Assembly: GCA_963995505.1 (NCBI GenBank)
Contig: OZ023184.1
Coordinates: 10,246,308-10,310,307, forward strand
DNA: 64,000 bases
Source of the DNA: Hypericum androsaemum
Taxonomy: Eukaryota; Streptophyta; Magnoliopsida; Malpighiales; Hypericaceae
Direction of reading: 5' to 3'
Positions 51,331-62,800 of this stretch are shown here, one piece after another. The number at the start of each line of letters is the position of its first letter. Positions within the stretch are counted from its first letter, which is position 1. Position numbers and translations under genes: made by a program. Under the pieces are notes generated by a model. That model did no database searches and was not told the DNA's origin. It saw only the letters and a list, made by a program, of their open reading frames with translations.

Positions 51331-52639
51331 CATTCCTTATCTTTCCTTTTCTTTCCTTTTATTTCCTTTTCTTGCCTTTTCTTGCCTTAACTTTCCTTTT
51401 CTTACTTTTTCTTGCCTTTTCTTGCCTTTTCCTTGCCTTATCTTGCCTTATCTTGCCATATCTTTCCTTTTCTTTCATTTTCTTGCCTTTTCTTACCTTA
51501 TCTTGCCTTTTCTTACCTTTTATTTCTATTTCTTGCATTTTCTTTACTTTTCTTGCCTTTTCTTGCCTTTTCCTTGCCTTTTCTTACCTTTTCTTGCCTT
51601 TTCCTTTCCTTTTCATGCCTTTTCCATGCCTTTTCTTTCCTTATCTTGCATTTTCTTGCTTTTTCCTTACCTTTTCTTGCCTTTTCTTGCATTTTCTTGC
51701 CTTTCCTTGCCTTTTCTTTCCTTTTCTTGCCTTTTCATGCCTTTTCTTGCCTTTTCTTTCCTTTTCTTGCCTTTTCATGCCTTTTCCATGCCTTTTCTTA
51801 CCTTTTCTTTCCTTTTCTTGCCTTTTCTTGCCTTATCTTGTCTTTTCTTTCCTTTTCTTGCCTTTGCTCACCTTTTCTTTCTTTTTCTTGCATTTCTTTC
51901 CTTATCTTTCCTTTTCTTTCCTTTTCCTTGCAATTTCATGCCATTTTCATGCTTTTTCTTACCTTTTCTTGCCTTTTCTTGGTATTCCTTACCTTTCCTT
52001 GCATTTTCCTTCCTGATCTTTCCTTTTCTTACGTTATCTTACCTTATCTTTCATTTTCTTACCTTTTCTTGCCTTATCTTACTTTTTCTTGCCTTTTCTT
52101 ACCTTTTCTCGCCTTTTCTTACCTTTTCTTGCCTTTTCTTTCCTTTTCTTGCATTTTCAGGCCTTTTTCTAGCCTTTTCATGCCTTTTTATGCCTTTTCT
52201 TGACTTTTTTTTCCTTTTTCTTGCATGTTCTTGTCTTTCCCTTATCTTTCCTTGCCTTATCTTGCCTTTTCTTGACTTATCTTTGCTTTTCTTACCTTTT
52301 CTACCCTTTTCTTTCCTTTTCTTGTCTTTTCGTGCCGTTTCCTCCCTTATCTTACCTTTTCTTGCCTTTTCTTGCCTTTTTTTTCCTTTTCTTGCCTTTT
52401 CTTGTCTTTTGCTTGCCTTTTCTTACCTTATCTTGCCTTATCTTTCCTTTTATTTCCTTTTCTTTCCTTTTTTTGCTTTCATTTTTTTGCCTTTTCTTTT
52501 CTTTTCTTGTCTTTTCATGCCTTTTCCTTGCCTTTTCATGCCTTTTCTTGCCTTTTTTTGCCTTTTCCTTGCCTTTTCTTACCTTTTCTTACTTTTCCTT
52601 GCCTTTTCCTTGCCTTTTCTTACCTTTTCTTGCCTTTTC

Positions 52640-52865
52640 CTTTCATTTTCATGCCTTATGCATGCCTTTTCTTTCCTTATCTTACCTTTTCTTGCCTTTT
52701 CCTTGCCTTTTCTTTCCTTTTCTTGCCTTATCTTGCCTTTTCTTGCCTTTTCCTTTCATTTTCATGCCTTATGCATGCCTTTTCTTTCCTTATCTTACCT
52801 TTTCTTGCCTTTTCCTTGCCTTTTCTTTCCTTTTCTTGCCTTATCTTGCCTTTTCTTGCCTTTTC
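52640..52865. repeat. 113-bp perfect tandem duplication
   Basis: The rare segment ATGCCTTATGCATG occurs at 52651 and 52764, with identical surrounding monomers. It includes TTATGCATG, which is not seen elsewhere in the window. Confidence 0.85.
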
Positions 52866-55800
52866 CTTGCCATTTCTTTCCTTTTCTTACCTTTTCATGC
52901 CTTTTCTTGCCTTATCTTTCTATTTCTTGCCTTTTCATGCCTTTTCCATGCCTTTTCTTACCTTTTCTTTCCTTTTCTTGACTTTTCTTGACTTTTCTTT
53001 CCTTTTCTTGCCTTTGCTTACCTTTTCTTGCCTTTTCTTTCCTTTTCTTGCCTTTTCTTAGACATACTTTTCTTGCCTTTTCTTGACTTTTTATGCCTTT
53101 TCTTGCCATATCTTGCTTTTTCTAGCCCTTTCATTCCATATCTTGCCTTTTCCTTGTCTTTTCTTGCAATTTCTTTCCTTTTCTTACCTTTCTTTCCTTT
53201 TCTTGCCTTTTCTTGCCTTTTCTAGCCATTTCATTCCTTATCTTGCCTTTTCATGCCTTTTCCATGCCTTTTCTTGCCATTTCTTTCCTTTTCTTGCCTT
53301 TTCTTCCCTTATCTTCCCTTTTCTTTCCTTTTCCTTGCTTATTCTTACCTTTTCTTGCCTTTTCTTTGCTTTTTCATGCCTTTTTCATGCTTTTTCTTAC
53401 CTTTTCTTGCCTTTTCCTTGACTTTTCTTTCCTTTTACTACCTTTTCTTGCCTTTTCTTTCCTTTTCTTTCCTTTTACTACCTTTTCTTGCCTTTTCTTT
53501 CCTTTTCTTGCCTTTTCTTGCCTTATCTATCCTTTTCTTTCCTTTTTTTTGCCTTTTCTTACCTTTTCTTACCTTTTCTTGCCTTTTTTATCCTTTTCTT
53601 GCATTTTCTTTCCTTTTCTTGTCTTTTCATGCCTTTTCCTTGCATTTTCTTGAGTTTTCATGCCTTTTCCATGATTTTTCTTTCCTTTTCTTGCCTTTTC
53701 CTTACCTTTTCATGACTTTTGCATGCCTTTTCTTTCTTTATCTTGCCTTTTTCTTGCCTTTTCTTACCTTTTGTTGCCTTTTCCATGCCTTTTCTTTTCT
53801 TTCCTTTTCCTTCCTTTTCTGGCCTTATGTTTCCTTTTCCTTTTCTTTTCTTGCCATTTCATTCCATTTCTTTCCTTTTCCTTGCCTTTTCTCCCCTTTC
53901 TTTCCTTATCTTGCCTTTTCTTTCCTTTTCTTGCCTTTTCTTGCCTTTTCTAGCCATTTCATTCCTTATCTTGCCTTTTCATACCTTCTCCTTGCCTTTT
54001 CTTGCCATTTCTTCCCTTTTCTTGCCTTTTCTTTCCTTTTCCTTGCCTTTTCTTCCCTTTTCTTCGCTTATCTTGCCTTTTCTTTCCTTTTCCTTGCCTT
54101 TTCTTCCTTTTCCTTGCTTTTCCTTACCTTTTCTTCCTTTTCCTTGCTTTTTCATGCCTTTTTCATGCTTTTTCTTACCTTTTCTTGCCTTTTCCTTAAC
54201 TTTTCTTGCCTTTTCCTGCCTTTTCTTGCCTTATCTTTCCTTTTCTTGCCTTTTCTTGCCTTATCTTTACTTTTCTTTCCTTTTTTTTCCTTTTCTTGCC
54301 TTATCTTGCCTTTTCTTACCTTTTCTTGCCTTTTCTATCCTTTTCTTGCATTTTCTTTCCTTTTCTTGTCTTTTCTTGGCTTTTCCTTGCCTTTTCCTTA
54401 CTTTTCATGCCTTTTCCTTGATTTTTCTTTCCTTTTCTTGCCTTTTCCTTGACTTTTCGTGACTTTTCCATGCCTTTTCTTTCTTTATCTTGCCATTTCT
54501 TGCCTTTTCCTTGCCTTTTCTTGCCTTTTCCATTCGTTTTCTTTCCTTTTCTTTGCTTTTCATGCCTTTTCTTGCCTTATCTTTCCTTTTCTTGCCTTTT
54601 CATGCCTTTTCCATGCCTTTTCTTACCTTTTCTTTCCTTTTCTTGCCTTTTCTTTCCTTTTCCTTCCTTTTCTTGCCTTTGCTTCCCTTTTCATGCCTTA
54701 TCTTGCCTTTTCTTTTCTTTTCTTGCTTTTTCTTTCCTTTTCTTGCCTTTTCTTGACATATCTGTCCTTTTCTTGACATATCTGTCCTTTTCTTACCTTT
54801 TCTTGCCTTATCTTGCATTTTCTTTCCCTTTCATTCCTTGTCTTACCTTTTCATGCTCATGCCTTTTCTTGACTTTCCTTTCATTTTCTTTCCTTTTCTT
54901 TCCTTTTCTTGCCTTAACTTTCCTTTTCTTACCTTTTCTTACCTTTTTCTTCAATTTTCTTGCCTTTTTTTCCTTTTCCTTCCTTTTTCTTACCTTTTCT
55001 TGCCTTTTCCTTGCCATTTCATGCCTTTTTCATGCTTTTTCTTACCTTTTCTTGCCTTTTCTTGCCTATTCCTTACCTTTTCTTGCATTTTCTTTCCTTT
55101 TCTTGACTTTTCTTACCTTATCTTGCCTTATCTTTCATTTTCTTGCCTTTTCTTGCCTTATCTTACTTGTTCTCACCTTTTCTTACCTTTTCTCATCTTT
55201 TCTTACCTTTTCTTGCCTTTTCTTTCCTTTTCTTGCATTTTCAGGCCTTTTTCTTGCCTTTTCATGCCTTTTCATGCCTTTTCTTGACTTTTCTTCCTTT
55301 TTCTTGCCTTTTCTTGCCTGATCTTGCGTTTTCTTGCCTTATCTTTCCTTTTCTTACCTTTTCTTTCCTTTTCTTGTCTTTTCGTGCCTTTTCTCCCTTA
55401 TCTTACCTTTTCTTGCCTTTTTTTTCCTTTTATTGCCTTTTCTTGTCTTTTGCTTGCCTTTTCGTACCTTATCTTGCCTTATCTTTCCTTTTCCTTCCTT
55501 TTCTTGCCTTTTCTTTCCTTTTCTTGCCTTTTCTTTCCTTTTTTTGCTTTCATTTTTTTGCCTTTTCTTTCCTTTGCTTGTCTTTTCATGCCTTTTCCTT
55601 GCCTTTTCTTGCCTTTTCTTGACTTTTCCTTGCCTTTTCTTACCTTTTCTTGCTTTTCCTTGCCTTTTCTTACCTTTTCTTGCCTTTTCCTTTCATTTTC
55701 ATGCCTTTTCCATGCCTTTTCTTTCCTTATCTTACCTTTTCTTGCCTTTCCTTGCCTTTTCTTTCCTTTTTTTGCCTTATCTTGCCTTTTCTTGCCTTTT

Positions 55801-57731
55801 CCTTGCCATTTCTTTCCTTTTCTTGCCTTTTCATGCCTTTTCTTGCCTTATCTTTCTATTTCTTGCCTTTTCATGCCTTTTCGATGCCTTTTCTTACCTT
55901 TTCTTTCCTTTTCTTTCCTTTTCTTGCCTTTTCTTGCCTTTTCTTGCCTTTGATTGCCTTTTCTTGACTTTTCTTGCCTTTTCTTGCCTTTGCTTGCCTT
56001 TTCTTGCCTTTTCTTGCCTTTTTTTAGATATCCTTTTCTTGCCTTTTCTTGACTTTTCATGCCTTTTCTTGCCATATCTTGCTTTTTCTAGCCCTTTCAT
56101 TCCTTATCTTGCCTTTTCCTTATCTTTTCTTGCCATTTCTTTCCTTTGCTTTCCTTTTCCTTGCCTTTTCTTCCTTTTCTTTCCTTATCTTGCCTTTTCA
56201 TTCCATTTTCTTGCATTTTCTTGCCTTATCTTGCCTTATCTTGCCTTTTCTTTCCTTTGCTTTCCTTTTCTTGCCTTTTCTTGCCTTTTCTAGCCATTTC
56301 ATTCCTTGTCTTTCCTTTTCCATGCCTTTTCTTGCCATTTCTTGCCTTTTCTTTACTTTTCCTTGCCTTTTCTTTCCTTTTCCTTGCTTTTTCTTACCTT
56401 TTCTTTCCTTTTCCTTGCTTTTTCATGCCTTTTTCATGCTTTTTCTTACCTTTTCTTGCCTTTTCCTTAACTTTTCTTGCCTTTTCCTGCCTTTTCTTGC
56501 CTTATCTTGCCTTTTCTTTCCTTTTCTTTCCTTTTTTTTGCCTTTTCTTGCCTTATCTTACCTTTTCTTGCCCTTTTTATCCTTTTCTTGCATTTTCTTT
56601 CCTTTTCTTGTCTTTTCATGCCTTTTCCTTGCTTTTCTTGACTTTTCATGCCTTTTCCTTGATTTTTCTTTCCTTTTCTTGCCTTTTCCTTGCCTTTTCA
56701 TGACTTTTCCATGCCTTTTCTTTCTTTATCTTGCCTTTTCCTTGCCTTTTCTTTCCTTTTCTTGCCTTTTGTTGCCTTTTCCATGCCTTTTCTTTCCTTT
56801 TCTTTCCTTTTCATGCCTTTTCTGGCCTTATGTTTCCTTTTCCTTGTCTTTTCTTTCCATTTCTTTCCTTTTCTTTCCTTTTCCTTGCCTTTTCTCCCCT
56901 TTCTTTCCTTATCTTGCCTTTTCTTTCCATTTGCTTGCCTTTTCTTGCCTTATCTTGCCTTTTCTTTCCTTTTCTTGCCTTTTCTAGCCATTTCATTCCT
57001 TATCTTGTCTTTTCATACCTTTTCCTTGCCTTTTCTTGACATTTCTTTCCTTTTCTTGCCTTTTCTTTCCTTTTCCTTGCCTTTTCTTCCCTTATCTTGC
57101 CTTTTCTTTCCTTTTCCTTGCCTTTTTTTTCCTTTTCCTTGCTTTTTCTTACCTTTTCTTGCCTTTTCCTTGCTTTTTCATGCCTTTTTCATGCTTTTTC
57201 TTACCTTTTCTTGCCTTTTTCTTGACTTTTCTTGCCTTTTCCTGCCTTTTCTTGCCTTTTTTTTCCTTTTCTTGCCTTTTTTTTCCTTTTCTTGCCTTTT
57301 CTTGCCTTATCTTTCCTTTTCTTTCCTTTTTTTGCCTTTTCTTGCCTTATCTTTCCTTTTCTTACCTTTTTTTGCCTTTTCTATCCCTTTCTTGCATTTT
57401 CTTTCCTTTTCTTGTCTTTTCTTGGCTTTTCCTTGCCTTTTCTTGACTTTTCATACCTTTTCCTTGATTTTTCTTTCCTTTTCTTGCCCTTTCCTTGCCT
57501 TTTCATGACTTTTCCATGCCTTTTCTTTCTTTATCTTGCCTTTTCTTGCCTTTTCCTTGCCTTTTCTTTCCTTTTCTTTCCTTTTCATGCCTTTTCTTGC
57601 CTTTTCTTTCCTTTTCTTTCCTTTTCATGCCTTTTCCATGCCTTTTATTACCTTTTCTTTCCTTTTTTTGCCTTTTCTTTCCTTTTGCTTCCTTTTCTTG
57701 CCTTTGCTTCCCTTTTCTTGCCTTATCTTGC

Positions 57732-57770
57732 CTTTTCTTTTCTTTTCTTTTCTTTTCTTTTCTTTTCTTT
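57732..57770. repeat. Pure CTTTT pentanucleotide microsatellite
   Basis: About eight uninterrupted CTTTT units lie inside the 10-bp array. CTTTT is half a monomer, so slippage has collapsed the 10-bp register into a 5-bp one here. Confidence 0.9.
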
Positions 57771-59774
57771 CCTTTTCTTGCCTTTTCTTGACATATCTAT
57801 CCTTTTCTTGCCTTTTCTTGCCCTATCTTGCCTTTGCTTTCCTTTTCTTGACATATCTGTCCTTTTCTTACCTTATCTTGCATTTTATTTCCTTTTCTTT
57901 TATTTTCTTGCCTTTTCTTACCTTATCTTGCCTTTTCTAACCTTTTATTTCTATTTCTTGCCTTTTCTTGCCTTTTCTTTACTTTTCTTGCCTTTTCTTG
58001 CCTTTTCCTTGCCTTTTCTTACCTTTTCTTTCCTTTTCCTTTCCTTTTCATGCCTTTTCCATGCCTTTTCTTTCATTATCTTGCATTTTCTTTCATTATT
58101 TTGCCTTTTCTTGCCTTATCTTGCATTTTCTAGTCTTTTCATGCCTTTTCCATGCCTTTTCTTACCTTTTCTTGCCTTTTCTTGCCTTTGCTTGCCTTAT
58201 CTTGCCTTTTCTTTCCTTTCCCTGCCTTTTCTTTCCTTTTTCTTGCATTTCTTTCCTTATCTTAAATTTTATTCCCTTTTCCTTGAATTTTCTGGCCTTT
58301 TCTTTCCTTTTCCTTGCTTTTTCTTACCTTTTCTTGCCTTTCCCTTGCCATTTCATGCCTTTTCATGCTTTTTCTTACCTTTTCTTGCCTTTTCCTTGTC
58401 TTTTCATGCCTTTTATTAGCCTTTGGTTTCCTTTTCTTGCCTTTTCCTGGCCTTTTCTTGCCGTATCTTGCCTTTTCTTGCCTTTTCTATGCCTTTTCTT
58501 TCCTTTTCTTTCCTTTTCCTTGCATTTTCTTGCCTTTTCATTCCTTTTCCTTGCCTTTTCTTGCCTTATCTTTCCTTTTCTTGCCTTTGCTTGACTTTTC
58601 TTGCCTCATCTTGACTTATCTTGCCTTTTTGCCTTTTCTTGCCGTTTCATGCCTTTTCTTGGCCATTCATTCCTTATCTTGCCTTTTATTACCTTATCTT
58701 GCCTTTTCTTGACTTTTCATGCTTTTCTTGCCGTTTCTTTCATTTTCTTGCCTTTTCTTGCTTTTTCCTTGCCTTTTCTTTCCTTTTCTTGCCTTTTCTT
58801 GCCTTTTCCTTTCCTTTTCTTGCCTTTTCTTTCCTCATCTTTAATTTTTTTTATTTTCTTGCCTTTCCATCCCTTTTCTTGCCCTATCTTGCGTTATCTT
58901 GCCTTATCATACCTTTTCTTTCCTTTTCTTGCCTTTTATTTCCTTTTCCTTCTTTTTCTTGCCTTTGCATCCCTTTTCTTGCCTTATCAAGCCATTTCTT
59001 TTCTTTTCTTGCCTTTTCTTTCCTTTTCTTGCATTTTCTTGACATATCTATCCTTTTCTAGCCTTATCTTGCATTTTCTTTCCCTTTCATTCCTTGTCTT
59101 ACCTTTTCATGCCTTTTCATGCCTTTTCTTGACTTTCCTTTCCTTTTCTTGCCTTTTCTATTCTTTTCCTTGTCTTTCTTTGCTTTATCTTGACTTATCT
59201 TTCATTTTCTTTCCTTTTCTTTCCTTTTTTTGCCTTAACTTTCCGTTTCTTACCTTTTCTTACCTTTTCTTTGAATTTTCTTGCCTTTTCTTTCCTTTTC
59301 CTTCCTTTTTCTTACCTTTTCTTTCCTTTTCCTTGCCATTTCATGCCTTTTTCATGCTTTCTCTTACCTTTTCTTGCCTATTCCTTACCTTTCCTTGCAT
59401 TTTCCTTCCCGATCTTGCCTTATCTTACCTTATCTTGCCTTTTCTTTCATTTTCTTACTTTTTCTTGCCTTTTCTTACATTTTCTTACCTTTTCTTATCT
59501 TTTCTTACCTTTTCTTACCTTTTCTTGCATTTTCAGGCCTTTTCTGCCCTTTTCATGCCTTTTTCTTGCCTTTTCATGCCTTTTCATGCCTTTTCTTGAC
59601 TTTTCTTTCTTTTTCTTGCCTTTTCTTGTCTTTGCCTTGCCTTATCTTGCCTTTTCTTGCCTTATCTTTCCTTCTCTTACCTTTTCTAGCCTTTTCTTTC
59701 CTTTTCTTGTGATGTGAATCTCGTTACGGATCCACGCGAAAGCCGGATCTATCTACGTTCAGATTGATGGAAAT

Positions 59775-59853
59775 CTCGACCTGTTGTTTGCACCTTTGCA
59801 AGAACCTCGGTATGAACAACCTCGACCCGCTGCTGTAGGGAAACAAGAACCTT
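59775..59853 (-). repeat. Imperfect ~45-bp internal tandem duplication in the LTR-like fragment
   Basis: On the + strand, CTCGACC occurs at 59775 and 59821, and CAAGAACCT at 59799 and 59844. This gives a repeat spacing of 45-46 bp with a diverged middle. Confidence 0.55.
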
Positions 59854-60016
59854 GATTTGATGAGGACGCCACAAACGGTGATGTAGATCCGCTTGATAAG
59901 TCGAAGGTGAACGAACAGAATCCCTCCGCTGTGTTCGAACAGTTCCGAAGAACCAAGAGAACAAAGCCCACGTTTTTTGTACTCAAATTATTCTCCTTAT
60001 TCTCATTGATAAAGCC

Positions 60017-60027
60017 TTTATATATAG
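60017..60027 (-). promoter_or_regulatory. TATA box of the minus-strand LTR-like fragment
   Basis: On the minus strand this reads CTATATATAAA, about 30 bases before the first minus-strand ATG at 59986. Its position supports a U3-to-R layout reading right to left. Confidence 0.45.
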
Positions 60028-60990
60028 GCAGATTGTTACAAAAAGAATCCTAGTTAAATATAACTTCTAACTAGATAAATATGACTTAAAAAGGGAAACT
60101 AAAAAAGGAAAATAACTCTAATCCTACTACGAATACTCAAAAACGTGATTATCTCATAATTGAGTTCCTAAACAGACTAGAACTCCTTATCTTACATTTT
60201 CTTGCCTTGTCCTTGCCTTTTCTTTCCTTTTCTTGCCTTATCTTGCCTTTTCTTGCCTTTCCTTGCCATTTCTTTCCTTTCCTTGCCTTTTCATTCCTTT
60301 TCTTGCCTTTTCATGCCTTTTCCATGCCTTTTCTTACCTTTTCTTTCCTTTTCTTGCCTTTTCTTTCCTTTTCTTGCCTTTGCTTGCCTTTTCTTGCCTT
60401 TTCTTTCCTTTTCTTGCCTTTTCTTAGATATCCTTTTCTTGCCTTTTCTTGACTTTTCATGCCTTTTCTTGCCATATCTTGCTTTTTCTAGCCCTTTCAT
60501 TCCTTATCTTGCCTTTTCCTTGTCCTTTCTTGCCATTTCTTTCCTTTTCTTTCCTTTTCCTTGCCTTTTCTTCCCTTTTCTTTCCTTATCTTGCCTTTTC
60601 TTTCCATTTGCTTACCTTTTCTTTCCTTTTCTTTCCTTTTCTTTCCTTTTCTTGCCTTTTCTTGCCTTTTCTTGCCATTTCATTCCTTATCTTGCCTTTT
60701 CATGCCTTTTCCATGCCTTTTCTTGCCATTTCTTTCCTTTTCTTGCCTTTTCTTTCCTTTTCCATGCCTTTTCTTCCCTTTTCTTCCTTTATCTTACCTT
60801 TTCTTTCCTTTTCCTTGCCTTTTCTTTTCTTTTCCTTACTTTTTCTTATCTTTTCTTGCCTTTTCCTTGCTTTTTCATGCCTTTTTCATGCTTTTTCTTA
60901 CCTTTTCTTGCCTTTTCCTTGACTTTTCTTGCCTTTTCCTGCCTTTTCTTGCCTTTTCTTTCCTTTTCTTGCCTTATCTTACCTTATCTT

Positions 60991-61090
60991 TCCTTCTCTT
61001 TCCTTTTTTTGCCTTTTCTTGCCTTATCTTACCTTTTCTTTCCTTCTCTTTCCTTTTTTTGCCTTTTCTTGCCTTATCTTACCTTTTCTT
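60991..61090. repeat. 50-bp tandem duplication
   Basis: TCCTTCTCTTTCC occurs at 60991 and 61041, each followed by TTTTTTTGCC and TTATCTTACC. The period is exactly five monomers. Confidence 0.8.
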
Positions 61091-62590
61091 GCTTTTTTAA
61101 TCCTTTTCTTGCATTTTCTTTCCTTTTCTTGTCTTTTCATGCCTTTTCCTTGCCTTTTCTTGACTTTTCAAGCCTTTTCCTTGATTTTTCTTTCCTTTTC
61201 TTGCCTTTTCCTTGCCTTTTCATGACTTTTCCATGCCTTTTCTTTCTTTATCTTGCCTTTTTCTTGCCTTTTCCTTGCCTTTTCTTTCCTTTTCTTGCCT
61301 TTTCTTGCCTTTTCTATGCCTTTTCTTTCCTTTTCTTTCCTTTTCATGCCTTTTCTGGCCTTATGTTTCCTTTTCCTTGTCTTTTCTTGCCATTTCTTTC
61401 CTTTTCTTTCCTTTTCCTTGCCTTTTCTCCCCTTTCTTTCCTAATCTTGCCTTTTCTTTCCATTTGCTTGCCTTTTCTTGCCTTATCTTGCCTTTTCTTT
61501 CCTTTTCTTGCCTTTTCTTGCCTTTTCTAGCCATTTCATTCCTTATCTTGCCTTTTCATACCTTTTCCTTGCCTTTTCTTGCCATTTCTTTTCTTTTCTT
61601 GCCTTTTCTTTCCTTTTCGTAGCCTTTTCTACCCTTATCTTGCCTATTCTTTCCTTTTCCTTGCCTTTTTTTTCCTTTTCCTTGCTTTTTCTTACCTTTT
61701 CTTGCATTTTCCTTACTTTTTCATGCCTTTTTCATGCTTTTTCTTACCTTTTCTTTCCTTTTCTTGCCTTTTTCATGCCTTTTTCATGCTTTTTCTTACC
61801 TTTTCTTGCCTTTTCTTACCTTATCTTGCCTTTTCTAACCTTTTATTTCTATTTCTTGCCTTTTCTTGCCTTTTTTTTACTTTTCTTGCCTTTTCTTTCC
61901 TTTTCCTTGCCTTTTCTTACATTTTCTGGCCTTTTCATTTCCTTTTCATGCCTTTTCCATGCCTTTTCTTTCATTATCTTGCATTTTCTTCCATTATCTT
62001 GCCTTTTCTTGCCTTATCTTGCATTTTCTTGCCTTTTCATGCCTTTTCCATGCCTTTTCTTACCTTTTCTTGCCTTTTCTTTCCTTTGCTTGCCTTATCT
62101 TGCCTTTTCTTTCCTTTTCTTGCCTTTTCTTTCCTTTTTCTTGCATTTCTTTCCTTACCTTGCCTTTTATTCCCTTTTTCTTGAATTTTTTGGCCTTTTC
62201 TTTCCTTTTCCTTTCTTTTTCTTACCTTTTTTTGCCTTTTCCTTGCCATTTCATGCCTTTTTCATGCTTTTTCTTACCTTTTCTTGCCTTTTCCTTGCCT
62301 TTTCTTGCCTTTTCCTTGCATTTTCCTTGCCTTTTATTCCCTTTTCTTGCCATTTCCTAGCTTTTTCTTGCCTTATCTTGCCTTTTCTTTCCTTTTCTTG
62401 CCTTTTCCATGCCTTTTCTTTCCTTTTCTTTCCTTTTCATTCCATTTTCTTGCCTTTTCATTCCTTTTCCTTGCCTTTTCTTGCCTTATCTTTCCTTTTC
62501 TTGCCTTTTCTTGACTTTTCTTGCCTCATCTTGCCTTTTCTTGCCTTTGCTTGCCTTTTCTTGACTTATCTTGCCTTTTCTTGCCTTTTC

Positions 62591-62800
62591 TTGGCCATTC
62601 ATTCCTTATCTTGCCTTTTCTTACCTTATCTTGCCTTTTCTTACCTTATCTTGCCTTTTCTTGGCCATTCATTCCTTATCAAGCCTTTTCATGCCTTTTC
62701 TTGCCGTTTCTTTCATTTTCTTGCCTTTTCATGCCTTTTCTTTCCTTTTCTTGCCTTCTCATGCCTTTTCTTGCCGTTTCTTTCATTTTCTTGCCTTTTC
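62591..62800. repeat. Pair of 70-bp spaced duplications
   Basis: TTGGCCATTCATTCC occurs at 62591 and 62661. TTGCCGTTTCTTTCATTTTC occurs at 62701 and 62771. Both spacings are exactly seven monomers. Confidence 0.75.

Larger units (their letters stand above)
51331..59709. repeat. Type A satellite segment
   Basis: Type A landmarks return: a TTTCTATTTCTTGC segment near 51532, TTAGATATCC at 56024, its mutated form TTAGACATAC at 53058, and AGCCTTTGGTTTCC at 58418. The segment contains a perfect 113-bp duplication (near 52640-52865), a 40-bp duplication (near 53433-53480) and a pure CTTTT microsatellite. It ends abruptly at the non-satellite insert at 59710. Confidence 0.65.
59710..60183 (-). mobile_element. 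Minus-strand LTR fragment or solo LTR, Ty1/copia-like (tentative)
   Basis: About 474 bp of ordinary-complexity sequence interrupts the satellite. Read on the minus strand it has an AT-rich upstream part, a TATA box (CTATATATAAAGG) and then TATCAATGAGAATAAGGAG, followed by a CG-containing region. That layout resembles plant copia-type LTRs around the U3/R boundary. No TG...CA ends with a matching target duplication could be fixed: candidate ends are TG at 59710 and CA at 60174. No primer-binding site follows. Open frames of 75 codons (59759-59986) and 71 codons (59749-59964), both minus, lie in the transcribed half, with no recognised domain. It could instead be another type of transposon fragment or captured genomic DNA. 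Confidence 0.5.

Noticed and set aside
59759..59986. 75-codon minus-strand frame in the LTR-like fragment
   Set aside because: It starts right at the likely transcription start after the TATA box and has no recognised domain. It is more likely leader sequence of an LTR than a gene.
59710..60183. Eight-base target duplication TTTTCTTG around the insert at 59702-59709 and after 60196
   Set aside because: TTTTCTTG is part of the satellite monomer, and the intervening CCTTATCTTACA is itself satellite-like. The match is explained by the repeat.
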